In this document: positions 30,831-39,601 of the stretch, piece by piece
Layout: the number at the start of each line of letters is the position of its first letter
How positions within the stretch are numbered: position 1 is the stretch's first letter
Source: Paracoccus salsus
Lineage (GTDB): Bacteria; Pseudomonadota; Alphaproteobacteria; Rhodobacterales; Rhodobacteraceae
Length of the DNA stretch: 64,000 nt
Direction of reading: 5' to 3'
Assembly: GCF_021556615.1 (NCBI RefSeq)
Contig: NZ_JAKGGD010000002.1
Location: 1 to 64,000 of the forward strand
Made by a program: the position numbers and the translations under genes
The notes under the pieces: generated by a model
Seen by the model: the letters and a program-made list of their open reading frames with translations, nothing else
Databases searched by the model: none
What the model was told of the DNA's origin: nothing

Positions 30831-32114
30831 CTAAAGCGGCGCCTTCATCGGCCGCCCGGCGACATAAGTCTGCGCGATGGCGCGGTCGTCGCCCATGATC
30901 TGCAGGATGAACAGCTCTTCCGCCAGCGTCTCGGCCCGCTCGGCACGCAGCGCCATCGCGGGCGTGGCGCGCATGTCCAGCACCACCAGATCCGCGTCGC
31001 TGCCCGGCGCCAGCGTGCCGATCCGATCGGCCATTCCCAGCACAACGGCGTTGCCCCGCGTGGCCCAGTGGAAGGCGGTCAGCGGATGCAGCTTCTGGCC
31101 GCGCAGTTGCAGGATCTTGTAGCCCTCGTTCAGGGTCTGCAGCATCGAATAGCTGCTGCCGCCCCCGACATCCGTGGCGATGCCGCTGGTGACGCCCGCG
31201 GCGCGCAACCCGGCCTCGTCGAACAGCCCCGATCCCAGAAACAGGTTCGAGGTCGGGCAGAACACCGCGCGGCTGCCGGTCTCGGCCATCCGGGCGATCT
31301 CGCGATCGCGCAGATGGATGCAGTGGCCCAGCAGAAGCCGTTCGGACAAGAGCCCGTAGGTTTCGTAAACATCCAGGTAATCCCGCGCCCCCGGATACAG
31401 GCTCAGGGTAAATTCGATCTCGGCCAGGTTCTCGCTCAGATGGGTCTGGATGTGGCAGTCGGGATGTTCGCGCGCAAGCTGGCCGGTCGCCCGCATCTGC
31501 TCGGGCGTCGAGGTGATCGCAAAGCGCGGCGTGATCGCGTAGCGTTGCCGGCCGCGACCGTGCCAGGCGTCGATCAGCCGCTTGCTGTCGTCGTAGCCCT
31601 GCTGCGCGGTATCCTGGACCTCGGGGATGGCGTTGCGGTCCATCAGCACCTTGCCCGCCACCACCGCCATGCTGCGCGCCTCGGCGGCGGCGAACAGCGC
31701 CTCGACCGAGTTGGCATGAACCGAACAGAAGGCGACGGCGGTGGTCGTGCCATGCGCGGTCAACTGGTCGAGGAACAGCCCGGCCATGCGGGTGGCGTGA
31801 TCGGGATCGGCGAAGCGCGCCTCTTCGGGGAAAGTATAGGTGTTCAGCCAGTCCAGCAGTTGCGCGCCCCAGCTGGCGATCACCTGCACTTGCGGGAAAT
31901 GGATATGCGGGTCGATGAAGCCCGGCAGGATCAGGTGCGGACGGTGATCGATCACCGTCAGGTCCGGGCGCGCGAGGCGGGCGTAGTCATCCACCGCGAC
32001 GATCCGGCCATCCTCGATCAGGATCGCCCCGTCCTCGATATGGCGGTGGTTGTCCTCGGTCAGGGCCGGATCGGCGTGAAAGTCGAGCACGCGGCCGCGG
32101 ATCAGCTGTTGCAT
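30831..32114 (-). CDS. guaD: Guanine deaminase
   Basis: Zinc amidohydrolase converting guanine to xanthine and ammonia. The 427-residue protein has the HxH metal motif PGFIDPHIHFPQVQV (about 71) and LLDWLNTYTFPEEARF, diagnostic of guanine deaminases. The later metal ligands are HTHLSEN-like (IQTHLSENLAEI) and GHCIHL, and the Asp is in GIATDVGGGSS. It overlaps the 3' end of xdhC by 13 bases and is the last gene of an xdhA-xdhB-xdhC-guaD operon, so guanine enters the pathway as the xanthine oxidised by the neighbouring enzyme. Confidence 0.94.
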   Translation of the reverse strand: MQQLIRGRVLDFHADPALTEDNHRHIEDGAILIEDGRIVAVDDYARLARPDLTVIDHRPHLILPGFIDPHIHFPQVQVIASWGAQLLDWLNTYTFPEEARFADPDHATRMAGLFLDQLTAHGTTTAVAFCSVHANSVEALFAAAEARSMAVVAGKVLMDRNAIPEVQDTAQQGYDDSKRLIDAWHGRGRQRYAITPRFAITSTPEQMRATGQLAREHPDCHIQTHLSENLAEIEFTLSLYPGARDYLDVYETYGLLSERLLLGHCIHLRDREIARMAETGSRAVFCPTSNLFLGSGLFDEAGLRAAGVTSGIATDVGGGSSYSMLQTLNEGYKILQLRGQKLHPLTAFHWATRGNAVVLGMADRIGTLAPGSDADLVVLDMRATPAMALRAERAETLAEELFILQIMGDDRAIAQTYVAGRPMKAPL

Positions 32115-32845
32115 GGGGCTCTTTTCGATGACGAGGAGGTTGCGGTCAGCCGCGCGATCAGTTCGGCGGCGGTGGTCGCTGCGATCACGGCGGGACGCTT
32201 GTCTCGGGCAGGGCCCGCGCCGATCGGGCAGATCAGCGGCCCGGTATCGACACCACGCGCCTCTGCGAAGCGCAGGAACTGGGCGCGTTTGGTCCGGCTG
32301 CCGATCATCCCGACATAGGCAAGATCGCCGCGCGTCAGCGCCTCGGCCGCCAGCAGGAAGTCAAGCGCGTGGTCATGCGTGACGATGACCACGGCACTGC
32401 CTGGCCGGGCGGCGCGGATCAGGGCCTCGGGCAACGGGGTCAGGCGGGTCTTGACGCCCGGCGCCGCCTGAGCCAGTTCCTCGGGCCGGGAATCGATCAG
32501 CGCCGTGCGGACCGGCAACGGATGCAGCGCCAGCGCCAGCGCGCGGCCGACATGCCCGGCGCCGAAGATCAGCACATCGGGACGATCCTCGGGGGTCGGT
32601 CCCTTCCGGTCCAGATGCAGCCGCACCCGGCCGCCGCAGCATTGGCCGATCTCGGGGCCGAGGGGAATGTCCATGTCCGCCTCGGCCTCGTTCCGGGCCA
32701 GCATCTGCCGGGCGCGGTCGATCGCCATGTATTCCAGCTGGCCACCGCCGATCGTGCCGGTCACGCGATCGGGACCGACAAACATCTCGGCGCCCGCGTC
32801 GCGAGGGGTCGAGCCCTTCGCCGATATGACGCGGACCCGGATCAT
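32102..32845 (-). CDS. xdhC: Xanthine dehydrogenase accessory factor XdhC
   Basis: A 247-residue chaperone that binds molybdenum cofactor and supports its sulfuration before insertion into xanthine dehydrogenase. Conserved segments: ISAKGSTPRDAGAEMFVG near the N-terminus, GTIGGGQLEY, CCGG in IGQCCGGRV, and a Rossmann-like VLIFGAGHVGRALA near 112. The start at 32845 makes an ATGA overlap with the xdhB stop. Confidence 0.93.
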   Translation of the reverse strand: MIRVRVISAKGSTPRDAGAEMFVGPDRVTGTIGGGQLEYMAIDRARQMLARNEAEADMDIPLGPEIGQCCGGRVRLHLDRKGPTPEDRPDVLIFGAGHVGRALALALHPLPVRTALIDSRPEELAQAAPGVKTRLTPLPEALIRAARPGSAVVIVTHDHALDFLLAAEALTRGDLAYVGMIGSRTKRAQFLRFAEARGVDTGPLICPIGAGPARDKRPAVIAATTAAELIARLTATSSSSKRAPCNS

Positions 32846-35154
32846 CCCCGCAGCCGGTTCACGGCCGCCAGAACCCGTTCGGGTGTGGCGGGTGCGTCCA
32901 GCCGTGCCGCCTCGCGATACCCGGCGACCGAGGCCACCGCCATGTTGATCGCCTCGAAGACCGAGATGCCCAGCATGAAAGGCGGCTCGCCCACGGCCTT
33001 GGACCGCTTGATGGTGCGCTCGCTGTTCTCGGACCAGTCGGCCAGCCGGACATTGAAGACGCGCGGCCTGTCCGAGGCCAGCGGGATCTTGTAGGTCGAT
33101 GGCGCATGGGTCCGCAACCGGCCCTTGTCGTCCCACCACAGCTCTTCGCAGGTCAGCCATCCGGCACCCTGGACAAAGGCGCCCTCGATCTGACCCTTGT
33201 CGATTGCCGGGTTCAGCGAGCGGCCGACATCATGCAGCACATCGGTCCGGTCGATGATATATTCCCCGGTCAGCGTATCGACCGACACCTCGGAGACCGC
33301 CGCACCATAGGCGAAATAGTAGAACGGTCGGCCCTTGCCTGTCGCCCGATCCCAGTGGATCTTCGGCGTCTTGTAGAAACCCGCCGCAGACAGGTGGATC
33401 CGCGCCATGTAGGCCGCCGCGATCACCTGATCGAAGGGGATGTCCTGCCCGCCCGCCCGGACATGGCCGGGCACGAAGGACACTTCGTCACGCGGCGCCT
33501 GCCAGCGTTCGGCAACGAAATCGATCAGCCGGGCCTTGATCTGCTCGGCCGCGTCCAGCGCCGCCATGCCGTTCAGGTCGGTGCCCGATGACGCCGCCGT
33601 GGCCGAGGTGTTCGGCACCTTTTCGGTCGTCGTGCGGGTGATCTTGATGCGGCCGATGTCGCATTGGAACGCCTCGGCCACGACCTGCGCGACCTTGGTG
33701 TTCAGCCCCTGCCCCATCTCGGTTCCGCCATGGTTCAGCGCGATCGAGCCGTCGGAATAGATGTGGATCAACGATCCGGCCTGATTGTACCAGGTGGCGG
33801 TAAAGCTGATGCCGAATTTCACCGGCGTCAGCGCGATGCCCTTGCGGATCACGCCGCCTCTGGCGTTCCAGTCCAGCACCGCCTGACGGCGGGCGTGGTA
33901 ATCGCTGCTGGCCTCGAGTTCCTCGAAGATGCGCGGCAGGATCTGGTCCTCGACCTGTTGGTGATAGGGGGTCAACTGGCCGTTCCGATACAGGTTCAGC
34001 TTGCGGATCTCCAGCGGATCGCGGCCAAGCGCATAGCCGATCTCCTCGACGATGCGTTCCGCCACGATCACCCCCTGCGGGCCGCCAAAGCCCCGAAAGG
34101 CGGTGTTGCTGACCGTGTTGGTGCGCATCGGATGGCTGCGCAGTTCGACATCGGGGTAGAAATAGGCGTTGTCGGCATGAAACAGCGCCCGGTCGGTGAC
34201 AGGGCCAGAGAGGTCGGCGGAAAAGCCGCAGCGCGCAAACCAGTCGCCCGAAACGGCGAGGATGCGGCCTTCATCGTCAAAGCCGACCTCGTAATCGACA
34301 ACGAAATCATGTCGCTTGCCGGTCGCGATCATGTCGTCGTCGCGGTCGGGGCGGATCTTGACGGCGCGGTTCCAGCGTTTCGCGGCGACGGCGGCCACGC
34401 AGGCGAACAGGTTCATCTGCGTTTCCTTGCCGCCGAATCCGCCGCCCATGCGCCGCACATTCACGACCACCGAATGGCTGGGCACGCCCAGCACATGGGC
34501 GACCATGTGCTGCACCTCGGTCGGATGCTGGGTCGAGACGTCGAGGACCACGTCCTCATCCTCGCCCGGCACCGCCACGGCGATCTGGCCTTCCAGATAG
34601 AAGTGGTCCTGACCGCCAATCTCGAAACGGCGCTTGATCCGGCGCGGTGCCCTGTCCATGGCCGAGGCCGGGTCGCCACGCCGCAAGGTCAGCGGATCGG
34701 TGACATAACCGTGTCCGGCATCGCGCGCGGCGACAGGGTCCAGGGCATGGGGCAGCGCCTCATAGTCGATCCTTGCCTTGTGCGCGCCCCTGCGGGCCTG
34801 GTCGCGGGTCTCGGCGATCACCGCGAAAACCGGCTGGCCCCAGAAATGCACCTCGTCCTCGGCAAAGACCGGGTCGTCATTCCTGCCGGCCGGTGAGACG
34901 TCGTTGACGCCCGGCAGGTCCCTGGCGGTCAACACCCCCAGCACGCCTGGCTGTGCCAGCGTGTCGGTGAAATCCATGGCCGTAATCCGGCCATGCGCGC
35001 ATTGCGACAGGCCCAGACAGGCATGGATCAGGCCCGCTGGCTCGGACATGTCGTCGGTGTATTCGGCCCGTCCGGTGACATGCTTGATGGCGCTGTCATG
35101 GATCGTGTCACCATGGGCGAGGCCGCGGATGCTGGTATCGTCCTTCATGCTCAT
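32842..35154 (-). CDS. xdhB: Xanthine dehydrogenase, molybdopterin-binding subunit
   Basis: Large subunit (770 residues) of the molybdenum hydroxylase that oxidises hypoxanthine to xanthine and then urate. Family segments include GGQDHFYLEGQIAVAVP, RRMGGGFGGKE for cofactor binding, FRGFGGPQG with an active-site Arg, and GGTEMGQGLNTKVAQV. The active-site Glu is expected in the C-terminal VGEPPFMLGIS region, which is intact. Both ends overlap neighbouring genes by 4 bases. It forms a heterodimer or dimer of heterodimers with XdhA. Confidence 0.96.
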   Translation of the reverse strand: MSMKDDTSIRGLAHGDTIHDSAIKHVTGRAEYTDDMSEPAGLIHACLGLSQCAHGRITAMDFTDTLAQPGVLGVLTARDLPGVNDVSPAGRNDDPVFAEDEVHFWGQPVFAVIAETRDQARRGAHKARIDYEALPHALDPVAARDAGHGYVTDPLTLRRGDPASAMDRAPRRIKRRFEIGGQDHFYLEGQIAVAVPGEDEDVVLDVSTQHPTEVQHMVAHVLGVPSHSVVVNVRRMGGGFGGKETQMNLFACVAAVAAKRWNRAVKIRPDRDDDMIATGKRHDFVVDYEVGFDDEGRILAVSGDWFARCGFSADLSGPVTDRALFHADNAYFYPDVELRSHPMRTNTVSNTAFRGFGGPQGVIVAERIVEEIGYALGRDPLEIRKLNLYRNGQLTPYHQQVEDQILPRIFEELEASSDYHARRQAVLDWNARGGVIRKGIALTPVKFGISFTATWYNQAGSLIHIYSDGSIALNHGGTEMGQGLNTKVAQVVAEAFQCDIGRIKITRTTTEKVPNTSATAASSGTDLNGMAALDAAEQIKARLIDFVAERWQAPRDEVSFVPGHVRAGGQDIPFDQVIAAAYMARIHLSAAGFYKTPKIHWDRATGKGRPFYYFAYGAAVSEVSVDTLTGEYIIDRTDVLHDVGRSLNPAIDKGQIEGAFVQGAGWLTCEELWWDDKGRLRTHAPSTYKIPLASDRPRVFNVRLADWSENSERTIKRSKAVGEPPFMLGISVFEAINMAVASVAGYREAARLDAPATPERVLAAVNRLRG

Positions 35155-36602
35155 GCCTCCACCGCATGGCTCAGCCGGACCGGCAGCCCGGGTGCGGAAT
35201 TCTCCAGCCAGAAGCGCCTGAACAGGTTCGCAGCGACCGCGCTGCGGTATTCGGCGCTGGCCCGCCAGTCGGAGAGCGGCTTGAAATCCTCGGCCACGGC
35301 GCGCGCGGCGGCATCAAAGCTTTCCGCCGCGAAGGGCTGGCCGTTCAGCGCGGCCTCGGCCCGGGCTGCCCGCTTCGGGGTCGCCGCCATGCCGCCAAAG
35401 GCGATGCGCGCATCGGTGATCCGGTCGCCCTCGACCGTCACGCAGAAGCCGGCCGCGACCGCCGAGATGTCGCTGTCGCGGCGCTTGCTGATCTTGTAGG
35501 CCGCGATCCGCGCGTCTTGCCGGACCGGCATGATGACCCGCTCGACGAATTCGCCCGGCGCGCGGTCCTGCTTGCCGTAATCGATGAAGAAATCCTCCAG
35601 CGCCACCTCGCGCCGCGCCTTGCCCTTGCGCAGCACGATCCGCGCGCCAAGCGCGATCAGCAGCGGCGGCGTGTCGCCTATGGGCGAGCCATTGGCGATA
35701 TTGGCACCAATGGTTCCCATGTTGCGGACCTGCCAGCCGCCGATCCGCAACCAGTAGTCGAGGGCGGACGGAACATGTTCGGCGATCAGCGGCGCGGCCT
35801 CGCTGTAGGTGACGCCGGCGCCCAGGCGGATCTCGCCATCCCGGACCTCGACATCTTTCATCAGATGCCCGATGAACACCGCCGGAGAGATGTCGCGCAT
35901 GAATTTCGTCACCCACAGACCGACATCGGTCGCGCCCGCGACGATGGTGGCACTGGGGTGGTCGGCCAGCAGCTCGGCCAGATCATCGACATCGGCCGGA
36001 ATGATCGCGCGCTGGTCGCCCCGGGTCAGCTCGACCCGCTGGCCCTGCATGTCGCGCAGCCGCGCCGCGACGGTCTCGCGTTCGATCATCAGGGCATCGC
36101 GGGCCTGGCCGCCGGCGCGGCCCGCGGCCAGCGCGGCCTTGATGATCGGCTCGTATCCGGTGCAGCGGCACAGATTGCCCTGCAACGCCTCTTCGATCTG
36201 GGTCACGCCGGCATCGGGCCTGGTCATCCACAGCCCGTAGAGCGACATCACGATGCCGGGTGTGCAGAACCCGCACTGGCTGCCATGATGCTCGACCATC
36301 GCCGCCTGGACCGGATGCAGCCCGCCATCGGGATGCCGCAGATGCTCCACGGTGACGACATGACAGCCATGGCACGACGCCAGAAAGCGGATGCAGGCAT
36401 TGATCGGTTCGTACACAAGCCCCCGGTCGGTCAGCCGGCCCATCAGGACGGTGCAGGCCCCGCAATCGCCCTCGGCACAGCCTTCCTTGGTGCCGGTCAG
36501 GCGGCGGGCAATGCGCAGATGATCCAGCAGCGTATCGGATGCGCCAACTTCGGTCAGGCGAATTTCCCGATCGTTCAGCAGAAACCGCAGCTCGGGCGTC
36601 AT
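35151..36602 (-). CDS. xdhA: Xanthine dehydrogenase, FeS/FAD subunit
   Basis: Small subunit of 483 residues carrying both FeS clusters and FAD. The plant-ferredoxin cluster uses GCAEGDCGACTVL (about 43) plus a later Cys. The second cluster uses CGFCTPGIVMSL and CRCTGYEPI. The FAD domain spans about 190-480 with ATDVGLW and GTIGANIANGSPIGD. It passes electrons from the Mo site to NAD. The start at 36602 has an AGGAGG 6 bases upstream, deciding against a start 30 bases earlier. It is the first gene of the operon, divergent from a LysR gene. Confidence 0.95.
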   Translation of the reverse strand: MTPELRFLLNDREIRLTEVGASDTLLDHLRIARRLTGTKEGCAEGDCGACTVLMGRLTDRGLVYEPINACIRFLASCHGCHVVTVEHLRHPDGGLHPVQAAMVEHHGSQCGFCTPGIVMSLYGLWMTRPDAGVTQIEEALQGNLCRCTGYEPIIKAALAAGRAGGQARDALMIERETVAARLRDMQGQRVELTRGDQRAIIPADVDDLAELLADHPSATIVAGATDVGLWVTKFMRDISPAVFIGHLMKDVEVRDGEIRLGAGVTYSEAAPLIAEHVPSALDYWLRIGGWQVRNMGTIGANIANGSPIGDTPPLLIALGARIVLRKGKARREVALEDFFIDYGKQDRAPGEFVERVIMPVRQDARIAAYKISKRRDSDISAVAAGFCVTVEGDRITDARIAFGGMAATPKRAARAEAALNGQPFAAESFDAAARAVAEDFKPLSDWRASAEYRSAVAANLFRRFWLENSAPGLPVRLSHAVEA

Positions 36603-36678
36603 GGCAATCCTCCTGGCTGTGAACCCTTCCACACGTTAGGCTGGAAAAAGAGATTGCGAAATCGGTGACCACACGGAA

Positions 36679-36700
36679 GACTTTACACGAAGCATTGAAA
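36679..36700. promoter_or_regulatory. Purine-gene motif copy 1 (xdhA-lysR intergenic)
   Basis: A 22-base element resembling copies at 41227 and 49674. On the plus strand it reads GA then CTTTACACGAAG then CATTGAAA. Fixed positions are GA at the start and CATTGA near the end. It lies 13 bases upstream of the LysR gene and 77 bases upstream of xdhA, suitable for binding by a regulator that controls both. Confidence 0.45.
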
Positions 36701-36713
36701 GCGGCCCAGCAAC

Positions 36714-37607
36714 ATGTCCTATCTGGAAAGCCTGCGCGTCTTCGTGCGCGTCGTCGAACTGGGCTCGATCACGGCGGGCGGAAGGGATCTGCGGCTGTCG
36801 CCGGCCGTGGCCTCGAACCGTATCAAGGATCTTGAAAATCGCTTCGGCGTGCGGCTGTTGAACCGCACCACCCGCAAGCTGACCGCGACCGAGATCGGAC
36901 GCGCCTTCTATGACCATGCGCGCCGCGTCATCGACACGCTGGACGAGGCCGAGGCGCTGGTCAGCAGCTTTTCGGGCAAGCCGCAGGGGGTAATCCGGCT
37001 GACCGCGCCGCTGGGGCTGGGTCGACGGCTGATCGCGCCTTTGATCCCGCCGTTCTGCGCGGCCAATCCCGGCGTGGACGTGCGCCTTCGCCTGTCGGAT
37101 CGCAACGTGAATATCGTCGAGGATGCCATTGATCTGGCTTTCTTTCTGGGCGAACCGGCCGATTCCGCGCTGAAGTGGCGCAAGATCGCCGACGCGCCGC
37201 GCGTGCTGGTCGCCTCGCCCGGATATCTGGCCGCCCATGGCACGCCCAGGAAGCCCGACGATCTGACCGGCCACAACTGCCTGCTGCTGCGATACCCGCG
37301 CAGCCCCGAATATTTCTGGGTCCTGCAGACCGAGGAAGGGCACCAGAAGATGATGGTGACCGGACGCTATGATACCGATGACGGCGACGTGCTGCGAAGC
37401 TGGGCCCTTGGCGGACACGGGATCGCGAACCGGCCGCTTTACGAGGTGGCGGAGGATCTGCGCACCGGGCAGCTTGTGAATGTCCTGCCCGATAGCCCGC
37501 CGCTGCCGGCGCAGTTCGGTTGCCTGACGCCGCATCGCAGGTTGCAGGATCCCAAGGTCCGCATGTTCGCGGATTTCGCGGTTCGCGAGTTGAAGAAGGT
37601 GTTCTAG
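36714..37607 (+). CDS. LysR-family transcriptional regulator, likely of purine catabolism
   Basis: A 297-residue LysR protein with an N-terminal winged HTH (MSYLESLRVFVRVVELGSITAGGRDLRLSPAVASNRI) and a C-terminal ligand-binding domain. The HTH contains the usual LSPAVASNRIKDLENRFGVRLLNRTTR. It is divergent from xdhA with 111 bases between, the standard layout of a LysR regulator and its target. Urate, xanthine or a related purine is a plausible effector, by position only. Confidence 0.85.
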   Translation: MSYLESLRVFVRVVELGSITAGGRDLRLSPAVASNRIKDLENRFGVRLLNRTTRKLTATEIGRAFYDHARRVIDTLDEAEALVSSFSGKPQGVIRLTAPLGLGRRLIAPLIPPFCAANPGVDVRLRLSDRNVNIVEDAIDLAFFLGEPADSALKWRKIADAPRVLVASPGYLAAHGTPRKPDDLTGHNCLLLRYPRSPEYFWVLQTEEGHQKMMVTGRYDTDDGDVLRSWALGGHGIANRPLYEVAEDLRTGQLVNVLPDSPPLPAQFGCLTPHRRLQDPKVRMFADFAVRELKKVF

Positions 37608-37643
37608 CCCTGGCCGGGGCGATGACCCCGGCCAGGGCTGGTA

Positions 37644-39050
37644 TCAGCCGAAGGCGCGCTTGATTCCTGGCAGCCGCGACAGCAGCAGCAGATCGGCCAG
37701 CAGCACCACGGCCAGTGTCAGCCCCGCCATCGGGAAGGCCAGCGACACGACCAGCCCGACCGCCACGGCGCCTTTCCAGAACGGCATGTCGGCCGGCATC
37801 GGCGGCGCAACAAGGCGCACCTGACCGGCGGGGCGGCGCTTCCACCACATCACCATGCCCGACACGCAGAGAAAAATCACCGACAGGCAGAAGACCGTGT
37901 TGGCCAGCACGCTCCACAGCCCCAGCGTCCCCATGTGCAGGGCGATGCCCACGGCCATCGCCTTGCCCATCAGCGAATAATCCTGGTAGCGGATATCGGC
38001 GAGGATCCTGCCCGAATGACGGTCCACATGAACGACCCGGTCGCCGGTCGGATTTGAGCTGTCCGTGCTCATCGAATCGCGGCTCATCGTCCAGACGCCG
38101 GTGTCGGATTGCGGCAGGTTCAGCTGATAGCGGGCGTCATAGCCGATCCGCCGGGCCAGCGCGTCGACGCTGTCCAGATCCACCGGGCCCACGACGCCAT
38201 CAAGCCCCGCCTCCGATCCCGATGCCGGCATCGGGGTCTGTTCCAGCGCCCAGGGCACTTCCTTGGCGCCATGGTTCATGGTCGCGTGCACGTCGTCGGA
38301 CAGCGGAATGTTGTCGTATTTCCCCGCCGGAAAGCTGGACCAGGCCTGCACCAGCTTTTCGCCCCAGACGCCCGACCAGGAAAGCCCCGAGATCAGGAAG
38401 AACAGCAGAAAGACCGAGATCCAGACGCCGATCGTGGCGTGCAGAGACTTCCACAGCCCGCGCCCGCGCGCCGACAGCCGGGGCACGAAGGCCCGCAGAA
38501 CGCCGCCCTCGCGTGGCCACCACAGATAGATCCCGGTGGCCAGCAGCACGACGCCAAGCGAGGCGGCGATCTCGATCATCCGGTCGCCGGTCACGCCCAG
38601 CATCAGGCTGCCATGAAAGTTGTCGGCCCAGTCATACCAGCCGCTGCGGCGCGGGAACTGGTCCAGAACGGTGGCGCGATAGGGATCGACCACGACCATC
38701 TGCGCTGCACCCTCGGCATCGTCGACGCGGAAGATCGCGGCCAGATCCACGGCGCGCGGGGCCACATACTGGATCAGCGTGCCACCCGGAACCGCCGCCA
38801 GCGCGGCCTCGGCCTGCGCCGAGACGGCCAGGGCCGATTCGGTCGGAACGACGGCGGTGCGTTCCCCGTCGCGCCCGTCGATCCAGGCGATCCACAGCAT
38901 CATCATGCCGGTCACGGCAAGGATCAGGAAGAACGGGACGACGAAGATCCCCGCATAGAAATGCCAGCGCCAGGCGGCGCGATACAGTTTTGCGCCACGG
39001 CCCGGATCGACCGGGCGGGTGGCGTCGAAATTGCCGTCAGTGATGGCCAT
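37644..39050 (-). CDS. PepSY-associated membrane protein (PiuB-like)
   Basis: A 468-residue inner-membrane protein of the PepSY-associated TM family. The first helix region WHFYAGIFVVPFFLILAVTGMMMLW (about 34-58) is characteristic, and later TM segments occur near 195, 240, 385 and 435. PepSY-like extracytoplasmic segments lie between. Relatives are found beside TonB siderophore receptors and are thought to act in iron reduction or uptake, some binding haem through the conserved His. No receptor gene is nearby. The start at 39050 has AGGAGG 6 bases upstream. Confidence 0.85.
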   Translation of the reverse strand: MAITDGNFDATRPVDPGRGAKLYRAAWRWHFYAGIFVVPFFLILAVTGMMMLWIAWIDGRDGERTAVVPTESALAVSAQAEAALAAVPGGTLIQYVAPRAVDLAAIFRVDDAEGAAQMVVVDPYRATVLDQFPRRSGWYDWADNFHGSLMLGVTGDRMIEIAASLGVVLLATGIYLWWPREGGVLRAFVPRLSARGRGLWKSLHATIGVWISVFLLFFLISGLSWSGVWGEKLVQAWSSFPAGKYDNIPLSDDVHATMNHGAKEVPWALEQTPMPASGSEAGLDGVVGPVDLDSVDALARRIGYDARYQLNLPQSDTGVWTMSRDSMSTDSSNPTGDRVVHVDRHSGRILADIRYQDYSLMGKAMAVGIALHMGTLGLWSVLANTVFCLSVIFLCVSGMVMWWKRRPAGQVRLVAPPMPADMPFWKGAVAVGLVVSLAFPMAGLTLAVVLLADLLLLSRLPGIKRAFG

Positions 39051-39159
39051 CGGGGCCTCCTGCGGCGACAGGTATTGCATGAAGGGTCATCGAAATTCTC
39101 CGGTTGCACCATCGACCGCGGCGCGCGGCAGGTGCGGGTTTCGCGTGTCGGTGACGGGA

Positions 39160-39176
39160 CGCGGCCAAGGGCCGCG
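39160..39176. terminator. Small hairpin between the DUF2946-like and PepSY genes
   Basis: CGCGGCC-AAG-GGCCGCG, a perfect 7-bp stem just past the DUF2946-like stop codon. It could attenuate transcription into the PepSY gene. No T-tract follows. Confidence 0.3.
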
Positions 39177-39179
39177 CGG

Positions 39180-39542
39180 TCAGGCGCGCGGTGGCGCGCG
39201 GGCGAAACGGGTCCGGGACGGGGTCTCGACATGCGCCATGGCGATGTCGGACGGCATGAATGCGGCATGGGCCAGGGCCAGCCAATGCGGCGATGGCGGG
39301 GCCAGCGCCCCATCCAGCGCATGGACCAGCAGGCAAAGCGGCTCGTCATGCGAGGGCGCGGGGGCATGATGCGGACCGTGACCGGGTTTCAGGTCAACCC
39401 GTTGCATCCCGTGCCCGGTGCAGATCAGCACACTGCGCGCGTTCGACAATCCCAGACCGGCAAGTGCCGCCGACGCTTTCGGCAGAACAACCCCAAGGAT
39501 AACCCCAAGGACAACCAGCAATCTGAGGATGCGCGCGATCAT
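39180..39542 (-). CDS. Small secreted or anchored protein (DUF2946-like)
   Basis: A 120-residue protein with a hydrophobic N-terminus (about 5-28, signal or anchor) followed by SVLICTGHGMQRVD, and a His/Pro-rich middle (GHGPHHAPAPSHDEPLC). The Cys-Thr-x-x-Gly-Met arrangement and position next to a PepSY protein resemble DUF2946 proteins near copper or TonB-linked genes. The family call is tentative. It lies 129 bases upstream of the PepSY gene in the same direction. Confidence 0.6.
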   Translation of the reverse strand: MIARILRLLVVLGVILGVVLPKASAALAGLGLSNARSVLICTGHGMQRVDLKPGHGPHHAPAPSHDEPLCLLVHALDGALAPPSPHWLALAHAAFMPSDIAMAHVETPSRTRFARAPPRA

Positions 39543-39601
39543 CGCGAGTCTGTTACCGCGATCTGCGCCTTGCGTTAAGCAAAAAGAATCGTGGCTGGCG
39601 G

